Below are positions 1-7,595 of a stretch of DNA of 31,508 nucleotides, piece by piece. The position numbers were made by a program, and so were the translations under genes. Under the pieces are notes generated by a model. It was not told the DNA's origin. It made no database searches and saw only the letters and a program-made list of their open reading frames with translations. Within the stretch, counting starts at the first letter, position 1. The number at the start of each line of letters is the position of its first letter. The stretch covers positions 1 through 31,508 of the forward strand of contig DATHET010000188.1 of NCBI GenBank assembly GCA_035490315.1, in the 5' to 3' direction. Source of the DNA: JADJQU01 sp035490315 (lineage in GTDB: Bacteria; Planctomycetota; UBA1135; GCA-002686595).

Positions 1-83
1 GGCGAGGGTCCGGGCGGCGCTTGAGTCGCGTGCACGCAGGAGCCCAAGACGAGCGCGAGTGCGACCCTCGCGAGCCCCCTCAT
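1..83 (-). CDS. Putative lipoprotein, N-terminus only (cut by window edge)
   Basis: Partial gene: only the first 27 codons lie in the window. The ATG at 83-81 overlaps the TGA of the TlpA-like gene in an ATGA junction, so translation is probably coupled. The visible peptide is a classical lipoprotein signal: a short basic start (MRGLAR), a hydrophobic run (VALALVL) and a lipobox (LGSC), with Cys16 the likely lipidated residue. It is the fourth gene of the DUF4266-DUF3570-thioredoxin operon. In operons of this kind that I recall, an ApbE-type FAD:protein FMN transferase, itself often a lipoprotein, is a common member. ApbE is therefore a guess for this gene, made from context alone; nothing in the 27 residues shows it. 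Confidence 0.6.
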   Translation of the reverse strand, partial: MRGLARVALALVLGSCVHATQAPPGPS

Positions 84-595
84 CGCGGCGCCCGCATACT
101 CCGGTGCAAGGCGAGCCAATCCGCGGGCGGACGGTGATCGCGCCAACCGGCAGTTCCATCGGCGCGCAGCGCGATCAGCGTCGGCGTGCCCGTGACTGTG
201 AACGCCTGGCTCCAGGCCAGATCGCGATCGCGCACTTGCGCATAGGGCAGGCCGAAGCGTTGCACCAGACTCTCGAGCTTGGCCTCGTCCACGGTGCCGT
301 CGGGTCCGGGCACGATTCCGACGAACATGATTTCATCGGGGTGAGCGCGCGCCGCGGTTGCGAGATCAGGGGCTTCCGCCAGGCACGACGCACACCAGGT
401 CTGCCAGAACACGAGCACCACGGTGCGACCGGATTCGAGCGCTGCCGCAAGATCGACGGTTTTCCCGTCGATCGCTGTCGCACGCATCGACGGCGGGCGC
501 GCGACGGCGGTATTCGCAGCCGGATGGGGCGCCGGAGTGGAGCAGGCCGCGAGCGCGCCGCCGAGCAGCGCAGCGAAAATCATGCGCGGGATCAT
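80..595 (-). CDS. TlpA-like thioredoxin-family lipoprotein
   Basis: Protein of 171 residues, predicted to be a lipid-anchored thiol-disulfide redox protein outside the cytoplasm. A lipoprotein signal ends in the lipobox LAAC with Cys18. A thioredoxin fold follows, with the active site WCASC (Cys68 and Cys71) and the cis-proline loop GTPT about 85 residues later. The length fits small TlpA/ResA-type proteins. The ATG at 595 overlaps the TGA of the DUF3570 gene (ATGA), and the gene's own stop overlaps the next start, so it sits inside a coupled operon. Its role is probably to reduce or isomerise cysteines in a partner, for example the Cys-rich tail of the DUF4266 lipoprotein; that pairing is inference. 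Confidence 0.85.
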   Translation of the reverse strand: MIPRMIFAALLGGALAACSTPAPHPAANTAVARPPSMRATAIDGKTVDLAAALESGRTVVLVFWQTWCASCLAEAPDLATAARAHPDEIMFVGIVPGPDGTVDEAKLESLVQRFGLPYAQVRDRDLAWSQAFTVTGTPTLIALRADGTAGWRDHRPPADWLALHRSMRAPR

Positions 596-1794
596 CACAG
601 ATAAGTCTTCCAACCGATGGAGGCCAGCATGGTGTCGAGTCCGTCTTCGCGAAGCATATAGTCCCCGCCGATGTCGAACTCCCACTCACCTTTGCGGAAC
701 CACAGGAACTTGAGCCCGACGCTGTGCGCGTCGTACTCGCCGAGCTCCGAGTCCGAGGTGCGAAACTCCGGCAACGGAGCGTTCGGCAAGCTCTCGACGT
801 AGTCGTCGGCCGCGCTCTGCGTGTAGTATCGATAGCGCAGACGCATCATCAGCCGGTCGTGCAGCAGGATCTGGTAGAGCCGCGGCTCCAGCGTGACGCT
901 CGAGATGCCCCAGTCGTCGCCATAGAACCGCGCTCCCAACTCCAGCGCGGTCCCTTCGACGAGCTGCCTGCGCAAGCGGCCGAAGAGCGCCAGCCGGGTG
1001 CGCGAATCGGGCAGCTCCTCGGTGATTTCGGTCCCGAGCGCGCCGTTGTCGAACGGGAACGGCGGCGTTGCGCCGTCCTCGACGACGACGCCGTTGTAGG
1101 CGGTCTCGAGGAACCCGTTCTGGTAGGCCAAGGTGGCGCCGAGCAGCGCGTGCATGCGCGGACTCAGGATCTGATACCACTGCGTCGTCGACGCCACCGA
1201 GAAGCGCTGGTCGGACCCTTCATCGACGCCGTTGAAGCGGATCACGTCGAGGTCGTCGAGGAACATATCGAGGCTCGTCGTCACGCGCGCGTCGCGCCCG
1301 TCGGTCGGCGTCCACGTCGTCTCGCCGCCAGCTTTCAACGAGCGGTAGTCGTATTCCACGCTGGCGCCGAGGTGCCAGCCCACTCGCCATTCGTCGTCCA
1401 GTCGGTGGCGCATGCCGAATTCGAGCCCGTACCAGTAGTCGCCGCTCGCGCCGCTCTGATCAGGATAATTGTGCAGCCGATCGATCGACGCGCTCGACAC
1501 GTTGTCGTACGCGGCTTTGAGCGTGTACCCCAGATCCTTGGACAGGTCCCAGTCCAGGATCACGACCGGCTCGATGACCGTCAGCGACTCGTCGAGGAAC
1601 GGATTGCCGTCGATCGAATCCTTCTGGTCGAAGTACCCCAGACGCGTCGCGATCGAGCGCGTGAGCCCGCTCGAGGGATCCGTGAGCTCGGGGTCGGGCA
1701 TGACCTTCCCCGATCCGTCCAGTTGCTGCGCCGCGAGCGGCGACGCCGCAGCCACGAGCACAACCCAGGTAGCGAGCCAGGACCTCAGTAGCAT
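595..1794 (-). CDS. DUF3570 family outer-membrane beta-barrel protein
   Basis: Protein of 399 residues with a cleavable signal peptide (hydrophobic run ending SPLAAQ). The mature chain is rich in alternating aromatic and hydrophobic strands such as YWYGLEFGMRHRL and LKFLWFRKGEWEFDIGG, typical of an outer-membrane barrel. The overall pattern and the gene context match DUF3570: a DUF4266 gene directly upstream and a thioredoxin gene directly downstream. The ATG at 1794 lies 10 bases inside the end of the DUF4266 gene, and the stop overlaps the next start. The biochemical role of the family is unknown to me; a barrel associated with a surface or periplasmic redox system is a reasonable guess. 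Confidence 0.8.
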   Translation of the reverse strand: MLLRSWLATWVVLVAAASPLAAQQLDGSGKVMPDPELTDPSSGLTRSIATRLGYFDQKDSIDGNPFLDESLTVIEPVVILDWDLSKDLGYTLKAAYDNVSSASIDRLHNYPDQSGASGDYWYGLEFGMRHRLDDEWRVGWHLGASVEYDYRSLKAGGETTWTPTDGRDARVTTSLDMFLDDLDVIRFNGVDEGSDQRFSVASTTQWYQILSPRMHALLGATLAYQNGFLETAYNGVVVEDGATPPFPFDNGALGTEITEELPDSRTRLALFGRLRRQLVEGTALELGARFYGDDWGISSVTLEPRLYQILLHDRLMMRLRYRYYTQSAADDYVESLPNAPLPEFRTSDSELGEYDAHSVGLKFLWFRKGEWEFDIGGDYMLREDGLDTMLASIGWKTYL

Positions 1795-2015
1795 CCGCAC
1801 CCGCCGCCGGCGCCGGTGCCGATGCCGCCCGCGCTCCCCTCGACCGAATAGTGGACCTTCTGGAACCAGTGCGTCTCCGTGGCGCCGTCGTCGAACTCCA
1901 TCACCGGGTCCGAGTAGGCCTGCATCTCGTAGTACTCGACGGTGTTGCAGGCCCCGCTGAGCGCGAGGAGGAGAGTGCCGACGAAAATGCGGCGGCGGCG
2001 TGGCTTGGGATCCAT
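1785..2015 (-). CDS. DUF4266 family small lipoprotein with Cys-rich Gly tail
   Basis: Small protein of 76 residues. It has a basic N-terminus, a hydrophobic stretch and the lipobox LSGAC (Cys23 the likely lipid site). A central SDPVM motif resembles the DPxM block of DUF4266 proteins, and the chain ends in a glycine run with two cysteines (GGGCGCY). A small size and a GGCGC tail are hallmarks of DUF4266 as I recall it. It is the first gene of the operon and overlaps DUF3570 by 10 bases. An upstream in-frame ATG at 2039 would add eight residues; I chose 2015 because the basic n-region then begins directly. The paired tail cysteines could bind a metal or cofactor, or be a substrate for the thioredoxin; neither is shown. 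Confidence 0.8.
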   Translation of the reverse strand: MDPKPRRRRIFVGTLLLALSGACNTVEYYEMQAYSDPVMEFDDGATETHWFQKVHYSVEGSAGGIGTGAGGGCGCY

Positions 2016-2218
2016 CGAGGCCGTCACTGCTCCGTGCATGGTACCAATGGGACTGACCTGCAAGAGCGTGGATGGTTGAGCTCGCTGAACATGCAGTTCG
2101 CGGAGATGACGTCGATCTGACGCCTGCCGAAGGGCAGTACCCAGGAGTGCGTATGTCGCGATCGTGTTCCGCGACTCGTTCGTTGTCGCCGGGCTGCGAC
2201 TGCTCACGCACGCGCACT

Positions 2219-2458
2219 CCGGTCCGTGGCTCGACTCCGCTCAGTTCTGGCGGCAATCCTCCGGCGAACGACTGCTCGGTCGGCTACGCGATCGACATGA
2301 ACGCGTTCGCGCAAGGCGCACTCGGCGGGAAGCCGCAGGGATTCTTGCTCGTTCTCGGCACGTTGGTGGACGCACAGTCCTGGGGTCGCGACAACGGTTT
2401 CGCGCCGCCAAACAATGCGACCCTATCGGACGGATTGGAATCCACGACCTGTCCGTAG
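2219..2458 (+). pseudogene. Orphan C-terminal half of the NSLGC/WGRDxG secreted-protein domain
   Basis: In frame up to the TAG at 2456-2458, this stretch encodes PVRGSTPLSSGGNPP, then NDCS, IDMNAFAQGALGG, WGRDNG and LSDGLE. These are the second half of the domain found complete at 8541-8975, 13330-13761 and 23882-24313. The first half (the YCT and NSLGC blocks) and any signal peptide are missing. Translation upstream in this frame gives Arg/Ser/Cys-rich sequence with no resemblance to the family, and I did not find the missing part in the other frames. I read it as a remnant left by deletion or recombination. A short reading frame could start at 2072 but lacks a signal peptide. Confidence 0.8.
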
Positions 2459-2571
2459 CCACCGAGCTTCGCACCGCATATCTGCATTTCCGCGAAGCAA
2501 GACCGCGTTGAGGGGGCGGGATAGGATCCCGCCCGGCTTGCCGACGAGCGGTTCCCGGCTCCGGAATCCGA

Positions 2572-3519
2572 ATGAAACTCCTCGCGCTTGCCCTTCTCTC
2601 CTCGCTCGCATTCCAGCAGCCGGCGCCAGCTCCTTCGACTCATCCCCCGGAGTCGAAACCGATGGCGGAGCCATTCGGCGCGAGGGCTGATATCGCGGCA
2701 GCACTGGCGCGCGCGTCAGCTGAGAACCGCCGAGTGCTGTTGATCTGGAGCGCGACCTGGTCAAGCGGTTGCACCACGTTCGACAAGCGCTGCGGACTCA
2801 ACTTCCACGCCAACTATGAGCGGATGTACGAGTACGAAGTCGTGCGCGTCGACGTCGGCACTCGCAAGCTGGACCAGAACGCTGATCTCGCGAACTACTA
2901 CGGCGCCGAATTCGAAGCCGGAAGTCTGCCGCACCTGACCGTCCTGGACGAGAACGGTAAGCTCCTGGCGAATCGTCCTTCCCGGGCGTTCCGAGACGCG
3001 AAGAGTCATGCCTACGACATTCCGAGTCTGGTCGAATTCCTTCGTTCGCAACACGCGCCGTTACGAAAAGCCGAGGAAGTGTTCGCCGCGACGATGGCGC
3101 AGGCCAAAGCGACAGACAGGCGCGTGTTGCTGACGTTCGGCGCTCCCTGGGAATTCGAGGGAGATCGATTCGACGATTGGTTGGCGGCGCCACACGTCCG
3201 TTCGGTGCTCGAGAAGGAGTTCGTGATCCGCAAGGTCGATGTGGACCGCACCCTCGGCGGCCGGGAGCTTTGGGCGAGACTCTGCCCCAAGGACGATTTC
3301 GCACCTCGTTTCGGCGCGGTAGACACGACCGGGGTGTTGCAGATGAACTTCGTGAGGAGCCGAGCGCGCAACACCGGAGCCCAACAGAAAAGCGAGGACG
3401 CGGCGTTCATGGAGCTTCTCGCTCGTGTCTCCAAGAGTCTGACTCCGGCGGACATCGAGTGGCTCAGGCAATCGCTCGTCCCCGTTTGGGAACGCTGGCA
3501 ACGCCGCGGCGGGCATTGA
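2572..3519 (+). CDS. Secreted protein with two degenerate thioredoxin-like domains
   Basis: Protein of 315 residues with an N-terminal signal (MKLLALALLSSLAF). Residues about 35-165 form a thioredoxin-like domain that starts with an ADIAAALARASAENRRVLL helix and strand. The active-site region reads WSATWSSGC with a second Cys at 74, so the CxxC is replaced by a C-x6-C arrangement (Cys67, Cys74). Residues about 166-275 look like a second copy (DRRVLLTFGAPWEFEG) with no cysteine at the equivalent place. The chain ends in a basic helix. It is probably periplasmic, and may act as a binding or scaffold protein rather than an oxidoreductase. No strong ribosome binding site is seen before the ATG. 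The next gene follows on the same strand after 120 bases. Confidence 0.7.
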   Translation: MKLLALALLSSLAFQQPAPAPSTHPPESKPMAEPFGARADIAAALARASAENRRVLLIWSATWSSGCTTFDKRCGLNFHANYERMYEYEVVRVDVGTRKLDQNADLANYYGAEFEAGSLPHLTVLDENGKLLANRPSRAFRDAKSHAYDIPSLVEFLRSQHAPLRKAEEVFAATMAQAKATDRRVLLTFGAPWEFEGDRFDDWLAAPHVRSVLEKEFVIRKVDVDRTLGGRELWARLCPKDDFAPRFGAVDTTGVLQMNFVRSRARNTGAQQKSEDAAFMELLARVSKSLTPADIEWLRQSLVPVWERWQRRGGH

Positions 3520-3639
3520 GCCGGGCTCACTGCGGCGAAGGCGAGAGTGCTGACGCCGGCTTCTGGGATTCCCGCAATGGCTCTGCGCAGTAGCGTCGGC
3601 GCTCTGGTTTCGAGCAAGATGTGCGCGGAGTACCTGCTC

Positions 3640-4278
3640 ATGATCCACGAAACCAATCAGCGTCCACTTTTCCTGGTCATGTTCGGAGCGATCTTCGCGG
3701 GGATCTTCTTTGGCGGCGCAGGCCTTCTGATCCTGCACAGCGTGCTGTCGCCCGCAGCTCCCGCATCCGCCGTCGAGGCAGCCTCGGTGACGGTGGTAAC
3801 CGATCCGAAGCTCGTGGAAGCGTTGGACCGAATGACGCGGGCGCTCCACGAGACCAAGATGAACTCTCCCGTCCCTGCAGGAACTGGAGAGTCGACGCAG
3901 CGAGTGGTTGCCAGCGATTCTGGCGAGAGCGCCCTCGTCGAACTGGCGGCCGCCGTGCGTGAATTGCGCGGTGCACTGCAACGTGGCAGCGTCGGCGCAT
4001 CCGCCGCAGTTCCTCTAGCTACCGCATTGCGAGACCCGGGCAATCGGACGTGGCTGCCTGAGCTTGGACCCGACATCAAAGACCGCGTTCGGGAGTACAA
4101 CCGCCAGCATCTCTTGTGGACGGAGCAGCAGGTGGTGGAGCGCTACGGCTTGCCGGACTCGATCAGCTCCAATGGGAGCGGATTCGAGACGTGGAATTAT
4201 CAGGACGACCCAGGCGGAATTCGCTCGTTCGGCTTCCAGATCACGCAGGGTCGAGTCATCGGTGTCACAGCGCGGTGA
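3640..4278 (+). CDS. Membrane-anchored protein with BamE/SmpA-like C-terminal region
   Basis: Protein of 212 residues from the ATG at 3640, chosen because GCGGAG (3625-3630) lies nine bases upstream; an in-frame start at 3547 would add 31 residues before the membrane segment. Residues about 9-32 are a single transmembrane helix (FLVMFGAIFAGIFFGGAGLL). A low-complexity Ala/Ser/Val linker with a short helical segment follows. The last 60 residues contain a helix and strands with the pattern VERYGLPD and ETWNY, reminiscent of the small-protein fold of BamE/SmpA-like domains, where a GxP turn and a W-Y strand recur. That assignment is tentative. It lies downstream of the thioredoxin-like gene and may be co-transcribed with it. 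Function unknown. Confidence 0.65.
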   Translation: MIHETNQRPLFLVMFGAIFAGIFFGGAGLLILHSVLSPAAPASAVEAASVTVVTDPKLVEALDRMTRALHETKMNSPVPAGTGESTQRVVASDSGESALVELAAAVRELRGALQRGSVGASAAVPLATALRDPGNRTWLPELGPDIKDRVREYNRQHLLWTEQQVVERYGLPDSISSNGSGFETWNYQDDPGGIRSFGFQITQGRVIGVTAR

Positions 4279-4302
4279 GAACCAAGCCTCGGCTGCACGG
4301 CG

Positions 4303-4319
4303 GACCGCCGACGGCGGTC
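4303..4319. terminator. Stem-loop between convergent genes
   Basis: A perfect 7-base inverted repeat (GACCGCC and GGCGGTC, loop GAC) lies 25 bases after the stop at 4278. It sits in the 196-base gap between two convergent genes. No T-run follows on either side, so termination is a guess from position and symmetry. Confidence 0.35.
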
Positions 4320-4474
4320 GCTGCGGTGGAAGGCCCTGGAGGCTTGAGCTTAGCCCCGCGCGAGCGAATGGACGACTTTCCGCCCTAGCGCTGCGGCGCG
4401 AACGGCGCGCGCGTCTGTCGGGGAGCGAGCAGGCAGCTCGTGACGCAGCTTTGTGCCGGAGTGATTTCTAGCGT

Positions 4475-6991
4475 TCAATGCCTCGCCTCCACACGCGTGA
4501 TCTTCCCAGTGCTTCGATCGACGATGAAGATGTCCCGCGCGTTGTTCGTGTCGCCGGGAACCAGGTTGTCGGCTTCGCTCTCGAAGACGACACGGGAAAG
4601 GTCTTCCGAAGCGACAGCAGACTCCGCTGGGCGGTTGGCGAATTCGTCCTGGGCGTTTCGGCTGATAGGGGACGACTCTCCGCTGTCGAGATCGTGCAGG
4701 AAGACCTGCGGGAATCTGGCAACTGGCGCCGAAAGGAATCCTTCGCCGTTGCTCGAAACGAGCAGGCATTTTCCGTTGGGTGCAATCCACGTGATCCGAA
4801 TCGAGCCTCGGAACGTGCGTGGGTCGGCTGCAAGCGCATACAACGGGGCCGGGTCTACTCCTCCGAGATCCGCGATCAGCCCGAGCACGCCGCGCGGTAT
4901 GGCGAATCCCTCGCACTCGCAGTTGAAAGCGATGCGTGAGCCGTCCTTGGACAACAATGGGTCGCGGATTGCGCCGCGGTAGAGATTGACGCCTTCGAAG
5001 AGCCCCAGTTCCAAGGCGAGCCCGCTGGCGACCCGAGTCTCTTGCCGAATGAGATTGCGCACGTAGAGGTTGTTGCCTCTGGGAAGCGGTATGGCCGTGT
5101 GACCGGGTGCCTTCGACCACGGCGCGAGCGAGATGTCGTTGCTCATGAACGCGACATGCTCTCCATCGCCTGAGATCACGCCACTCCAGCCCGAGCTGAC
5201 GATGCTCGTTGCTCCAGACTTCCGATCGTAGACCTTCACGTCCGAGCGGATCCGAATCCCGTCTTCTGCATAAATGTCGGCGCGGAAAACTACTCGCGAT
5301 CCGTCATCCGAGACGGACGGAGATTCTTCGAGCCAGATGCCGTCGAGGTCGGGCCCGAGTCCTGGAACGCTCGTGCGGCGTCCGCTGCTGCGCTCCACGA
5401 ACTGCAAGCTCCAGCCTTCACTCCTGAGCTCGGGGTCCTGCGCTTGCGACCACCACAGGATCCAGCGGCCGTCTCCGGAAATCGAAGGGCAGCTGACATT
5501 GTCGTGCGGTTCGCTGCTCAACCTTTGCACTTGCCGCGTCGCGATCGTCAGCAAGAAAACATCCCACGAATCGCCGAAGTCCTCTTCGTCGAAGTTCGAT
5601 GCCTGGCTGGTGAATGCCACGAACTCGCCGTCGCGCGAGATGCTCGAGCCTTTCGATTCGGCATTCGGCTCGGTCTGCGCCTTCTTCGCAGGCACCGGTG
5701 CAACCGCGGCATTGGGCACGATCCGCGTCGTGCGCATCATTGCGAGCTCGAAGAGAAAAATGTCCGAGCAACGATTGGAATCCTTCGCTACGAGATTCGT
5801 GGCATCGCTGGCGAACGCGATGATGGAGAGATTGTCCGCGGCGGTTGCATCGCTCACATGGCGGTTCGCCGGTTGTCCGTCGGGGGAGCGACTCGCGAGC
5901 AGCCAGGTCGAGGAATTCAAATCTCGGAGCAGCAGCTGGCTGATTGCACAGCCCTCCGGGATGGCGGCGATGCCCGGAATACAGGTGCTCACCAAGGCGC
6001 GGCGACCGTCGGAAGACAGCCAATCGATCGACGCGGCGCCTTCCGCGATATTGCCGCTGGCAGCGACCGGAACGAGGCGACCGGGAAGCTGCTCCTTCAG
6101 ATCGCTCACGAATCCAACCTGTGTGCTCCCCAAGAAAACCGCGGGGTTGGAGTTGTCGTAGGAAACGAATCGCCCATCGTCGCTGACACGCGGATTGCCG
6201 AAGTCGCCGTACCCGATCGACGCGAGTGCCAAGTGGCTGACGTATTCCGTGGCTCCTGTCTCGAGATCCCTGCGGAAGACGTGCCTGTCGTCGTCGTAGT
6301 TCAAGCTGACCGCGTCACCGCTCGGCAGTGGCACATCCATGTCCTCGGCAGCCGCCGCGTATACGAGAAACTGGCCGCTTGGAGATAGGAATGATTCAAA
6401 GAGACCCTCCGGCCACTTTCCATTCTCATTCCGCGCCCTGAGCACCACACGCCGCGGTCCGACTGTGTTGTAGACCAGGATCGCCGGGGCCCCTTTGTAC
6501 GTGACCTGGAAGACCAGACGACGGCCGTCGCGAGCGATGGATGGTGCCGAGGGGTGTTCCGCAGTCTCGAGAGTCGGCGCTCCGTCACCGAGCCAGCGAA
6601 TCCAGTGTTCCTGGCGATCGAACAGCGCGACCTTCCATGGAACTTCGGTGCTATGCCATGAACCGGGTGACGTCGCGCGCGCGGACTGGGCTTGGAGGTA
6701 GACCACCCAGCGGCCATCCCCGGAGATGCGCGGAGTGCGAGCGGGGAGGTTCCCGTCGTCGCTGATGCGCGTCACGTGTCCACTCGCGCGCTCGAAAAGG
6801 AAGACGTCCCAGGAGTCCTTCTGATCATCCGCGACGAAGTTCGAGGCGCGACTCGCGAAGACGACGAACTTGCCGTCGTCGGAGATCGAAGGCGAGCCGG
6901 AATCGCCGTTGGGCTCCCGAGGGAGCTCAACTACGTGCTGGGCCCGCGCGCCCGGGGCCAGCGCGAGGAGAAGGGCCAGGCGAGTCAGCAT
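4475..6991 (-). CDS. Large secreted WD40-like (PD40/TolB-type) beta-propeller protein
   Basis: Protein of 838 residues with a signal peptide (MLTRLALLLALAPGARAQ). It is made almost entirely of blades with the pattern SxSDDGxxVVFxSxASN, then DSWDVFLFERASGxVTRIS, the usual signature of bacterial PD40/TolB-like propellers. At least a dozen DG-strand motifs recur. Two stretches, near residues 36-80 and near the middle (SISRDGEFVAFTSQ to SWDVFLL), are very alike, suggesting two propellers from an internal duplication. The end carries the typical GDTNNARDIFIVDRSTG blade. I start at the ATG at 6991; a GTG at 6997 is possible. No ribosome binding site is evident. It stands alone between convergent and divergent neighbours. 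Ligand or partner unknown. Confidence 0.8.
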   Translation of the reverse strand: MLTRLALLLALAPGARAQHVVELPREPNGDSGSPSISDDGKFVVFASRASNFVADDQKDSWDVFLFERASGHVTRISDDGNLPARTPRISGDGRWVVYLQAQSARATSPGSWHSTEVPWKVALFDRQEHWIRWLGDGAPTLETAEHPSAPSIARDGRRLVFQVTYKGAPAILVYNTVGPRRVVLRARNENGKWPEGLFESFLSPSGQFLVYAAAAEDMDVPLPSGDAVSLNYDDDRHVFRRDLETGATEYVSHLALASIGYGDFGNPRVSDDGRFVSYDNSNPAVFLGSTQVGFVSDLKEQLPGRLVPVAASGNIAEGAASIDWLSSDGRRALVSTCIPGIAAIPEGCAISQLLLRDLNSSTWLLASRSPDGQPANRHVSDATAADNLSIIAFASDATNLVAKDSNRCSDIFLFELAMMRTTRIVPNAAVAPVPAKKAQTEPNAESKGSSISRDGEFVAFTSQASNFDEEDFGDSWDVFLLTIATRQVQRLSSEPHDNVSCPSISGDGRWILWWSQAQDPELRSEGWSLQFVERSSGRRTSVPGLGPDLDGIWLEESPSVSDDGSRVVFRADIYAEDGIRIRSDVKVYDRKSGATSIVSSGWSGVISGDGEHVAFMSNDISLAPWSKAPGHTAIPLPRGNNLYVRNLIRQETRVASGLALELGLFEGVNLYRGAIRDPLLSKDGSRIAFNCECEGFAIPRGVLGLIADLGGVDPAPLYALAADPRTFRGSIRITWIAPNGKCLLVSSNGEGFLSAPVARFPQVFLHDLDSGESSPISRNAQDEFANRPAESAVASEDLSRVVFESEADNLVPGDTNNARDIFIVDRSTGKITRVEARH

Positions 6992-7142
6992 GGACACTGG
7001 TTATCGCGGGGCGGCCCAGTGCAACGCGGGGCCGAGACTTTCGCGCTGGTGTGACCAGCGGGTGAGGCTCGACCCCGTCACGGCAAAGCTCGCCAAAATA
7101 CAGCCGGCCATGGCCGTAAGAGGGCGCCCCCGCCACCCTCCC

Positions 7143-7361
7143 ATGTTCCTCCGTTTTCTCCTCTGGTGCCTGCTGTTGGTTCTCTGCTGGCCGCTTGCGC
7201 TGCTGGCGCTGATCCTCTTCCCGATCGTCTGGCTCGTGCTGCTCCCTTTGCGTCTGCTGGGCATTGCGGTCGGCGGCGTGTTCGACCTCCTGCGCGCGAT
7301 CGTGCGCTTGCCCGCGCGCCTGCTCGGTGGTCCCTCGAGCGTGAAGCACGGATCCTCCTGA
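7143..7361 (+). CDS. Small hydrophobic membrane protein
   Basis: Protein of 72 residues, hydrophobic over about its first 55 positions with two likely membrane segments (FLLWCLLLVLCWPLALLALI, then FPIVWLVLLPLRLLGIAVG) and a basic, Ser-rich tail. The ATG at 7143 begins directly before the hydrophobic part; an ATG at 7110 would add an Arg-rich extension. Similar short Leu/Pro-rich proteins are widespread hypothetical proteins in Gram-negative bacteria. It is divergent from the propeller gene, whose start is 152 bases away. Function unknown. Confidence 0.55.
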   Translation: MFLRFLLWCLLLVLCWPLALLALILFPIVWLVLLPLRLLGIAVGGVFDLLRAIVRLPARLLGGPSSVKHGSS

Positions 7362-7595
7362 GGTACTGATCGCCTCGAGTGGGCGAAAGCGACCCGGAGC
7401 GCAGGACGATTCTCCACGCTTCGAGCTTCGATCGACTGCGCACGGCGGATCGGAGTTGGCCTTCAAAAAGGCAGCAGGCCGTCTCTACAAGGTCACTTCG
7501 CAGTTACGGTGGTGTCTGACGTCGGCTCGGCAGGCGGGTCGACGATGGCCGCACGGGTTATGGCAGAGACAACCTCAGCCGCTAGGAGCATGAGC

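Noticed and set aside
358..1791. Long open frame on plus, opposite the DUF3570 gene
   Set aside because: Arg/Val-rich with no recognisable domain; it is the complement of a well-supported operon. Long antisense frames are normal at this GC content.
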